64,000 nt of DNA from Odobenus rosmarus divergens (lineage: Eukaryota; Chordata; Mammalia; Carnivora; Odobenidae): positions 124,001 to 188,000 of the forward strand of contig NW_004450949.1 in NCBI RefSeq assembly GCF_000321225.1, given 5' to 3'. The notes below the pieces were generated by a model. It was given only the letters and a program-made list of their open reading frames with translations. It was not told the origin of the DNA and ran no database searches. The translations under genes and the position numbers were made by a program. This document shows, piece after piece, positions 57,563 to 64,000 of this stretch (positions are counted from its first letter, which is position 1; each line of letters begins with the position of its first letter).

Positions 57563-57719
57563 TTTTTTTTTGAGAGAGAGAGAGCACAGCAAGGGGGAGT
57601 GGCAGGGAGAGGGAGAAGCAGGCTCCCTGCTGAGCAAGGAGCCCGAAGTGGGACTTGATCCCAGGACCTTAGGACCATGACCTGAGCCCCTTAAAAGACT
57701 GAGCCACCCAGGCGTCCCC
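57563..57719 (-). repeat. CAN-SINE, reverse, tail-to-tail with its neighbour
   Basis: A T9 run, (GA)n, 'gaagcaggctccctgctgag' and reversed head 'gagccacccaggcgtccc'. The 'aaagattttatttattt' segment is missing. Flanks of the whole pair, 'ctcaattatttaaa' (57,380-57,393) and 'ctcatctacttttaaa' (57,720-57,735), look like a diverged TSD. This SINE probably landed first and the sense copy then entered its T-run. Confidence 0.9.
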
Positions 57720-57925
57720 CTCATCTACTTTTAAAGACCCCTGTAATGACACATAAAGACCCTGTGATGCCCACTCAGATAATCCAGGATAATCTCCTTA
57801 TTTTAAAGTTGATTAGCAGCCTTAATTTCCCTACAACCTTAATTTCCCTTTGCTATGTAACAACATATTCACAGGTTCTAGGGATTAGGACATGGACATC
57901 TTCAGAGACCTACAGTGGATTATTG
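57720..57925 (-). repeat. MaLR (MLT1-like) LTR, second part
   Basis: 'cactcagataatccaggata', 'atctccttattttaaagttg', 'acatattcacaggttctagg', 'gattaggacatggacatctt' and 'cagagacctacagtggatta' continue the reversed LTR after the SINE pair. Confidence 0.75.
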
Positions 57926-58129
57926 ATTCAGATTCAAAATTAGAATGGATCTAGAATTTGGTCCTGATTGACTCTGGGATTGCTATGCTTCAGAATTCAT
58001 GTTTTTAATCAATCTGGTAGGGACGGGTAACTAATTGAAAAAAATGGTAGATGGTTTCAAAGTGGCTCATTATCAAAGACATGGAAAATGATCATGGCCA
58101 TTGTGCACAAGGAAGTATAACGGGAAGAT

Positions 58130-58345
58130 TGAGAGCATGGAATTTGGGATGAGAGTACTTGCGTTTAAACCCCTGTTACTCTGCTTACCATGTGTAATCT
58201 TGGGCAAATTGCTTACCCTCTCTGAGTCTCAGTTTCCTCATCTGCCAAACAGAAATGATAAAGATAGTACCCCAGTTGTTATGAAAATCAAATGAGTTGG
58301 TTCTTGGCACATAATGAACACTCAGGAATTGTTAGCTGATATTAC
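58130..58345 (+). repeat. MIR, sense orientation, near full length
   Basis: 'gagagcatggaatttgggat', 'cttaccatgtgtaatcttggg', 'caaattgcttaccctctctg', 'agtctcagtttcctcatctg' and 'ttcttggcacataatgaacac' are in order. It is one of the best MIRs in the window. Confidence 0.92.
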
Positions 58346-58599
58346 TGAGGTATGCCTGGTTACTACCAAAAAGGATTGGTGGGTAAAATTTAGGGGTTGG
58401 CATTTGTTTGAAATGAGAAGTCAAGTACAGCAAAATAAAAATTGCAAGAGGGTTCAGGAGTTCTATCCAGAAGGGACTCCTGGGCTTCACTTGCATCTAA
58501 GTGGCTGTGGGCTGGAGGGCTTCATGATGAAGAGTAGCTCCTTGGTGACATTCATGGGCCACCCCTGCCTTTCTGTCTCTGTCTGTCACTTCACCATCT

Positions 58600-58965
58600 C
58601 ATGGGAACTCTTCCCCTCAAACCCATCCTGGGCTTTCCCAGCTCTGAGCCCTTGCTCAAGTTATTCTCTCTCCCTTTGATTGCCTCCTCCCATCTCTGCC
58701 TATTGAAATAGCTCAAAGAACATTTTCTCCATGAAGCCATTATGGTGTCTCCAGCCAGAAAGGACAGTTCACTCTTCTGAATTTTTATAACCCTTTGCCT
58801 GCACAGCTCTGGTATTGTGGTTAATTCTGTCTATGTCTTTTCTTCACTAGCGGTAGGCTGCCTGATACCTTGTCTACTCTGTGTCTTTCACAGCATATGG
58901 TATGCGCTCAGCAAAGTTCTGCTGAGTAGATGGTTGATGAATGAGGGAATGAGTGTACCATGTCC
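58600..58965 (+). repeat. L2 LINE 3' end
   Basis: 'cattttctccatgaagccat', 'aaccctttgcctgcacagctc', 'gctgcctgataccttgtctac', 'agcatatggtatgcgctcag' and 'gttgatgaatgagggaatga' match the L2 3' end. Confidence 0.8.
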
Positions 58966-59154
58966 AAGAAAGGATGTCTCAGTGTTTTTTTGGTGAGAAA
59001 TTAGGTGATGGTATTCCTATCATTCTGTATCTTTAAAGTCTTTCTTCCTTGATTAAATGTACACTTCCCTTGCTCTTGTTGGTCCCCAACCCTGAGTGTA
59101 AGTGAGCAGCCTCTTCTGAAATATGAAAAGTATACAGATGTTCTGGAACTATCC

Positions 59155-59200
59155 CTAAAATTCCAGATCAGTAAGTCTAAGGTGGGGCCCAGATTTTTTT
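59155..59200 (+). repeat. Possible MER5-type DNA transposon fragment
   Basis: 'attccagatcagtaagtct' followed by 'aaggtggggcccagat' resembles the MER5 core ('ctgattcagtaggtctggggtgggg..'). Too short for a firm call. Confidence 0.35.
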
Positions 59201-59634
59201 TTTTTAAGCTTTAAAGTTTGTTCTCAAGTATGTCTAGGAAAGGTAATTATTAACACAGGGATTGAAAGAATTCCAGATATAGGCTAATAAATGTTTCATG
59301 AAAAATAAACAGAAAAGGAAAACCAATCACTTCTCTATTCTTATTGTTAAAACATACTACCATTCATAATTTCAGGGGAACATTATATATATCAATACAT
59401 GCATTAGTGATGGGGTTGAGGTTTGGGCAAAGTGAGCCAGTCAGGATGAGAAATGAGTAGGTATGTGACAAAAATGTAGCTGTGGGTGGGGGAAAGGGTA
59501 AGAAGGTGCTGGACATATACTTTGTTTTTGCCAACATGAACATTGTATTGTATTTTCTTCCTGTCTTTTTTTTTTTTTTTTTTTGCCCTTAGTATAGTAA
59601 GAGCCAAGAAAAGCATCAGCAAGTCATGGCAGAG

Positions 59635-59678
<44 letters not shown>

Positions 59679-60364
59679 ACACTCCCAAGCTACAAAGCCA
59701 AATGTGAAACATAAGTCCACATGGGCTCAATTGAGAAATTTGCTCCAGGATAACAATTCAACAAGAGATAAAGTAAACCAGGCTAGACTTAGATAAAGAA
59801 CAGGAAAACTTTCCACACTTGGAATTTATTGAAAGATGAGATTTTTCTAGAAGTTTCATCTTGACTTCACTTTACCCAATGGAATAAAGCCTCAAAAGCT
59901 GAACTGTGGGTGACAACCTTTGTATATTACATACTAGCTGAAGGGGACCCAACTGGTCATCAGTGCCCTGACAGTCAAGGGCTCAGGTAGGTGGAAAGGG
60001 AAGGTGAGGCAAGAAAGGGAGAATGAGAAAAATGGCTGAGGGGCTCAGAAGTCAGTATAAGGTTTACTCACAAGATGGTACTCCTAGTCTTGCTCTGTTT
60101 TCTTGATAAAATGTGTAATTTTATGCTGTTGCAGAAGAAATAGAGCCATGACTTTTATTTCACAATGATATAGTTTCATTTCTCTTATACTCAACAACAG
60201 TTGCAAATATATTTTTCTTCTTTGTGATTATTTCATTGGGTTGTTCTAGGGGCATGGGTTGCAGCCCCTCTTCTCCACCACCCCTGGGGACTGATGCAGA
60301 GTCCTCCCCCTAGATCCTTATGCCTTTTCTTTCAAACAAATACATCTCCTTTTCCCTAGTCCTC
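59201..60364. other. Unique sequence with a T-run and a (CA)n tract
   Basis: A T19 run lies at 59,566-59,584 and a (CA)n tract at 59,636-59,675. No interspersed repeat or gene was recognised. An 89-codon reverse frame is a translation of the (CA)n and neighbouring sequence. Confidence 0.45.
59636..59675. repeat. (CA)n microsatellite
   Basis: Twenty uninterrupted CA units, preceded by 'agagaa'. Likely variable in length. Confidence 0.97.
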
Positions 60365-60475
60365 ACAGACTAGAGCTGATGGGCATGAGTGGTCCAACAT
60401 TCTCAGTTTGCAAAGGGTAGAATGGGAAAACTGAGGCCCAGAAATGTGAGTGACTTGGTGACTTGGTTTTTGAGA
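60365..60475 (-). repeat. MIR fragment, reverse orientation
   Basis: 'cattctcagtttgcaaaggg' and 'gggaaaactgaggcccagaa' match the reversed MIR core, with 'gtgagtgacttggtgacttgg' following. Confidence 0.7.
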
Positions 60476-60739
60476 GAAATAGGGGTTTCCTGTGAAGAGT
60501 ACAATGCAGTTGGCCTGGATAACTGAGTCTCCATGGAACACCGGCCATAACATAGATGGGGAAGAGGCATGTTTTAATATCAGTCAGCCTGTTTTTTGGA
60601 CATCAAGAGAAATGTAGCATGTTTAGGAAGTCATTTTGCATCTGAGAAAAACAGACCTAGGAAAACCAGCTTACATTTACAAATGCTAAAATCCTAAGAA
60701 AGAGGGTGAACAGAATATACTTGCAGGCACTAAGGACAC

Positions 60740-60900
60740 AGATTGGAGCTATAGAATCCTGCAACATTTGAGCTAGAAAGGACCTGGGAAGTCATTTAAT
60801 CTCATTTCCTTATTTTACAGGTCAGGAAACTCAATCCAAAAGACCGCAAAGCTAATGAGGAGAGGGCCCAGATTTCTCACTTGAAAGCTCTCTCTACTCT
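60740..60900 (-). repeat. MIR-family or similar old SINE, reverse orientation
   Basis: 'tgagctagaaaggacctggg', 'aagtcatttaatctcatttcc' and 'ttattttacaggtcaggaaac' form the frequent mammalian motif 'gagctggaaggaccttagag..cattttacagatgaggaaac'. The exact subfamily is not assigned. Confidence 0.65.
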
Positions 60901-61009
60901 CCTGAGTTGCTGCCACATTTGGCTTTGAGGATTATCACGGGATTATTTTTCAGAAATTGATTTATCCGTTCAATTCTGCTGACTACGGGCTGGTATTAAA
61001 ATGTCTGTC

Positions 61010-61197
61010 TTTCTGTGCACCAGTGTTCATAGCAGCGTTATTCACAATAGCCAAAAAGTAGAAGTAACTCGAATGCCCGTCAGCAGATAAATGGATAAAC
61101 AAAATGTGGTATATTCATATGCTGGGATATTTTTCAGCCTTAAGAAACAATGAGATTCTGATACAGTCTACAAAATGGATAAAACTTGAAAACATTG
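61010..61197 (+). repeat. Old LINE-1 3' end, part 1
   Basis: 'gttcatagcagcgttattcac', 'aatagccaaaaagtagaagt', 'aaatggataaacaaaatgtgg' and 'atattttttcagcctt'-type words follow the ORF2 end of an L1M-grade element. It is split by two CAN-SINEs. Confidence 0.9.
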
Positions 61198-61395
61198 GGC
61201 GCCTGGGTGGCTCAGTCGTTAAGCGTCTGCCTTCAGCTCAGGTCATGATCCCAGGGTCCTGGGATCGAGTCCCACATCGGGCTCCCTGCTCGGCAGAAAG
61301 CCTGCTTCTCCCCCTCCCACTCCCCCTGCTTGTGTTCCTGCTCTCTCTGTCTCTCTCTCTGTCAAATAAATAAATAAAATCTTTAAAAAAAAAAA
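61198..61395 (+). repeat. CAN-SINE with 17-bp perfect TSD
   Basis: Head 'ggcgcctgggtggctcagtc', 'gtcatgatcccagggtcctg', 'gggatcgagtcccacatcgg', tail 'aaataaataaataaaatctt' and a long A-run. The perfect TSD 'aaaacttgaaaacattg' lies at 61,181-61,197 and 61,396-61,412. This is the cleanest copy in the window and probably the youngest. Confidence 0.98.
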
Positions 61396-61437
61396 AAAAC
61401 TTGAAAACATTGCGCTAAGGGAAGAAAGACAGACATA
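61396..61437 (+). repeat. Old LINE-1 3' end, short piece between two SINEs
   Basis: It holds the right TSD copy of the first SINE, then 'cgctaagggaagaaagacag', a stretch of LINE-1, and the left TSD copy of the second SINE. Confidence 0.85.
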
Positions 61438-61617
61438 GGGTGCCTGGGTAGCTCAGTCAGTTAAGCATCTGCCTTAGGCTCAGGTCATAATCCCAGGGTC
61501 CTGGGATCGAGTCCCACATCAGGTTCTGCTCAGCAGGGTGTCTGCTTCTCCCTCTACCCTTCCCCCCCTGCTCATGAGCTCTCTCTCTCAAATAAATAAA
61601 AAAAAAAAAAAAGAAAA
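61438..61617 (+). repeat. CAN-SINE
   Basis: Head 'gtgcctgggtagctcagtca', 'gggatcgagtcccacatcag', tail 'tcaaataaataaaaaaaaa'. A perfect 16-bp TSD 'aagaaagacagacata' lies at 61,422-61,437 and 61,618-61,633. It is shorter than its neighbour in the pyrimidine tract. Confidence 0.97.
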
Positions 61618-61935
61618 AAGAAAGACAGACATAACAGGATAAATAGTGTATGGTTCCACTTGTATGAGGTGCCCAGAATTGGCAAATTTTTAGAGACAGA
61701 AAGTAGAATAGAGGTTTCCAGGGGCTGAAGGGGGTGGTGGTGGAAGAATGAGGAGTTATTATTTAATGGGTAGAGAACTTCCGTTTGGGGTGATAGAAAG
61801 TTCTGAAGATGGATGGTGGTGGTGGTTACACAAAATTGTAAATGTATTTAATGCCACTAAAACAAACCCTAAAAAATGGTTAAAATGGTAAATTATATGT
61901 TACGAATATTTTACCACAGTGTAAAAAAAGGAGAA
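61618..61935 (+). repeat. Old LINE-1 3' end, part 3
   Basis: 'tatggttccacttgtatgagg', 'agaggtttccaggggctgaa', 'agttctgaagatggatggtgg', 'ggttacacaaaattgtaaatg' and 'atattttaccacagtgtaaa' complete the L1M 3'UTR. Confidence 0.9.
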
Positions 61936-62194
61936 AGAATTTTGTCTTTTTTCATCACAAACCACAGAGGCTCCAGTGAGTGGAGGTTTAGGAAAGTAGG
62001 ACAGGGAGCCAACTGGAGCTGAATGCCGTCATGTCACCCCACGGTAAACAAATGGATTTGATTTTCTCTTTCTAAGGCCCAACATGGTCTAAAGGAAGGA
62101 CGCCTCAAAAAACAAACAACTGAGAATCAAAAATGTGCTGAGCTTCTCCTCTGACCCTCCTGTACATATAAGAGAGAGGGGTGGAATCGTCTAG
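61936..62194. other. Unique sequence, nothing recognised
   Basis: No repeat or gene recognised. Confidence 0.45.
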
Positions 62195-62430
62195 AGGTCC
62201 GAAAAGCAGACAGTTGTCTTGAGCTCACATCCTTAATCCATCGCAGACTCACTTTTTGACTCTTGCGTGGTTATTTCCCCTCTCTGTGTTTGCTTTTCTC
62301 ATCTATAAAACCTAGATTATATTAGAACCCACCTCATCATTTATATAGAGAGATGACATGAGTTAGCTTTACACAGCATTTAGAATGGGGCTGGCAGTGA
62401 GTTGTTCCCATTATTTTAATTACATGCTAT
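62195..62430 (+). repeat. MIR, sense orientation
   Basis: 'cttgcgtggttatttcccctc', 'gtttgcttttctcatctataa', 'aacccacctcatcatttata', 'catttagaatggggctggca' and 'ttgttcccattattttaatt' are in MIR order. Confidence 0.8.
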
Positions 62431-62569
62431 GAAGGAAGTAGAAATACAAGTGGCCTCTGCCTGCCCTCAAGGAACCATTTCTTATTGGGGAAAACCAGAC
62501 TAAGACTGAGCAATAATTAGTAAACACCATAAATAGTATTTATTTTGCTGGAGTGACAACAAGCATCAC

Positions 62570-62745
62570 AGAGCTCTCTGTGCTTTGCAGAGTTCCTCCA
62601 TCGACATGGGTTTATTTGATCCTTATACTATCTCCACTGTTCTCACATATTACAAAGCAGAGACTCAGAATCATTGCCTTGCCCAAGGATCTGCAGCTTG
62701 TAAGTGGTACAAAGAATAAGAATCCTAGGAACTCAGATGAAGGAG
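62570..62745 (-). repeat. MIR, reverse orientation
   Basis: 'atattacaaagcagagactc', 'attgccttgcccaaggatctg' and 'cagcttgtaagtggtacaaag' match the reversed MIR core. Confidence 0.75.
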
Positions 62746-63109
62746 AAACCAGTGGGGTCTAAACCCAGCACTGAAGGCTTCATGAAAGTGTGACTTGAAA
62801 ATACCCTGAATGAGAAGAGGATACTGAGAAGAACATCGATTACAATATGAGCAAGTTTTTTTTTTCTTTTTCTTTTAAAGTTGTGCAGTGTACAACCTGT
62901 GTGGCCATACAGGGCAGCCCTGCCTGCTAAGGGAATCACATGAGCAGGGATGGGCAAATTGTCTTTGTAGTACAGGAAGAAGTCGGTGTTTGGGACTGAA
63001 GTAGAAGAAACATTTGGTGGAATAAGTCCAGTGTGATAATAAACTGATTGTTTTAATGTTTGGATTATGTTGCTGGATGCTGAGAATTTCTACCCTTAAA
63101 GGAGTTCTA
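62746..63109. other. Unique sequence with a short T/TC run
   Basis: A T-rich run lies at 62,857-62,876. Nothing else was recognised. Confidence 0.4.
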
Positions 63110-63260
63110 GAATAGGAGACCTGTGGTCTCATTCTTGACTTGCTCCCTGCCAACCGTGTCACCCTGGGGAAGTCATTCCGACTCTGTGGGCTTCAATATG
63201 TCCATCTGTAGACCGAAAGGGCTGACCTGGGTGGCTCTGACATTCTGTTTTACGTCTGCT
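63110..63260 (+). repeat. MIR, sense orientation
   Basis: 'caaccgtgtcaccctgggga', 'agtcattccgactctgtggg', 'cttcaatatgtccatctgta' and 'gggctgacctgggtggctct' fit the MIR core, read forward. Confidence 0.7.
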
Positions 63261-63739
63261 AAGAAACAAAAATATTTTGTCACCTGACTCACCTGCCCCC
63301 CTTCCTGGAAGATGAGGGGCTCCTTTCCCAATTTTTCTTTTACTCTAAATAAGAGGCTCACTAACAGGAATGGAGGCTTCCTACAGCCCCTTTCCTCTGA
63401 AGTATTTTAGAGGAGTTAGTGTAAACATGAGGTCTCTTTGGTATTTTTATTTTTTTAAAAAACAGAATGGGGTAAAGTTATGATTTTCTTCTCTGAGTAA
63501 TCAGCCTCTCTCCTTTCGTTCCCCTCCATGGGGTCTGTAGGAGCAAATACTTTCTATTTCTCTTGGCTCAGCGTTTCCTTCGGAGCTCAGAGTTTGCTAC
63601 TGCCATTATTTCCCAGGTCCTCTTTAGAGTCGATCTGAAGGGATAGGACCTCTTCCGCGCTCATCCTGCAGCCTGCACCCCACCGGAAAGGCAAAGGTAG
63701 GCGCAAAGCAGGGTTATCCTTGAACTGGATTCAATCAAA
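63261..63739. other. Unique sequence, nothing recognised
   Basis: No repeat or exon recognised. The region around 63,600-63,700 is somewhat more GC-rich than its surroundings but does not reach CpG-island character over any length. Confidence 0.4.
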
Positions 63740-63845
63740 TATACATAAGGAGCAAAGATACTTGCCATCATTTTACAGTCGGAGAAACCAAGGCAAAAAG
63801 CGGGGCAGTGATTGAACTGATGTGCACCGTGAAGACCAGGTATGC
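63740..63845 (-). repeat. MIR fragment, reverse orientation
   Basis: 'tgccatcattttacagtcgg', 'agaaaccaaggcaaaaagcg' and 'gggcagtgattgaactgatg' match the reversed MIR core. Confidence 0.6.
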
Positions 63846-64000
63846 TGACAGAATTCCAGCTTCCATTTCACGGCCCCCGATATTAAGCACATGTCGCTGC
63901 GGAGAGCCGCTTGCCTGGGAGTGAAGGCAGGTCTTGCCAGTGCCACCAGATGGGTTTGGGAACCAAGTGGTGAAGCATGTTACTTTCCACGTGTCATCGG
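63846..64000. other. Unique sequence to the end of the window
   Basis: Nothing recognised in the last 155 bases. Confidence 0.4.

Noticed and set aside
61198..61395. CAN-SINE head as a tRNA gene (A and B box present)
   Set aside because: The A and B boxes derive from tRNA-Lys but the cloverleaf is not intact, and the unit continues into a SINE tract and tail with TSDs.
63600..63700. GC-richer patch as a CpG-island promoter
   Set aside because: Too short, with few CpGs and no associated first exon.

Overview
The window is mammalian nuclear DNA, most likely from a caniform carnivore outside the dog family (bear, seal or mustelid lineage). The diagnostic signal is 15 copies of the tRNA-Lys-derived CAN-SINE. 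Their head reads 'gcctgggtggctcagtc', they carry the internal 'gggatcgagtcccacat' B-box region, a pyrimidine-rich tract and an 'aataaataaaatctt' tail. Many have intact target-site duplications (TSDs) of 10-17 bp. None shows the dog SINEC_Cf head as I know it. A LINE-1 whose 3' end is of a kind I associate with carnivores (near 53,880-53,998) fits this reading.

I found no protein-coding exon, tRNA, rRNA or other functional gene. The longest open frames are chance frames (167 codons at 22,794) or LINE-1 reverse-transcriptase debris (166 codons at 52,105). The window is therefore intergenic or deep intronic, and the annotation is mainly one of repeats and low-complexity sequence.

Layout. 1-11,540: mostly unique sequence with eroded MIRs, one old LINE-1 3' fragment (4,590-5,830), two CAN-SINEs, and two MaLR-type LTRs (9,490-10,851) flanking a MIR that is itself split by a LINE-1 3' fragment. 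11,549-23,500: the most repeat-poor part, with one CAN-SINE at its start, a (TTTA)n tract, scattered old repeats and possible conserved non-coding sequence. 23,517-32,201: CAN-SINEs, a LINE-1 3' end, a long polypyrimidine tract, and a 2.8-kb antisense LINE-1 holding a SINE. 32,214-43,500: unique sequence with MIR, L2 and other ancient repeat remnants. 43,758-55,697: a retroelement nest in which an older LINE-1 is split by a nearly complete younger LINE-1, and three CAN-SINEs sit inside the pair. 55,698-64,000: MIRs, an L2 end, an LTR split by two tail-to-tail SINEs, a (CA)n tract, and a LINE-1 3' end carrying two SINEs.

No genes work together here. What can be read is the order of insertions: ancient MIR/L2 and MaLR, then LINE-1s, then CAN-SINEs, often into the older repeats. 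I saw no novel biological system. The items most worth checking are the nested LINE-1 and its anomalous 3' loss, the SINE pair, two short perfect palindromes or hairpins, the 181-bp polypyrimidine tract, and the repeat-poor intervals as candidate regulatory DNA.
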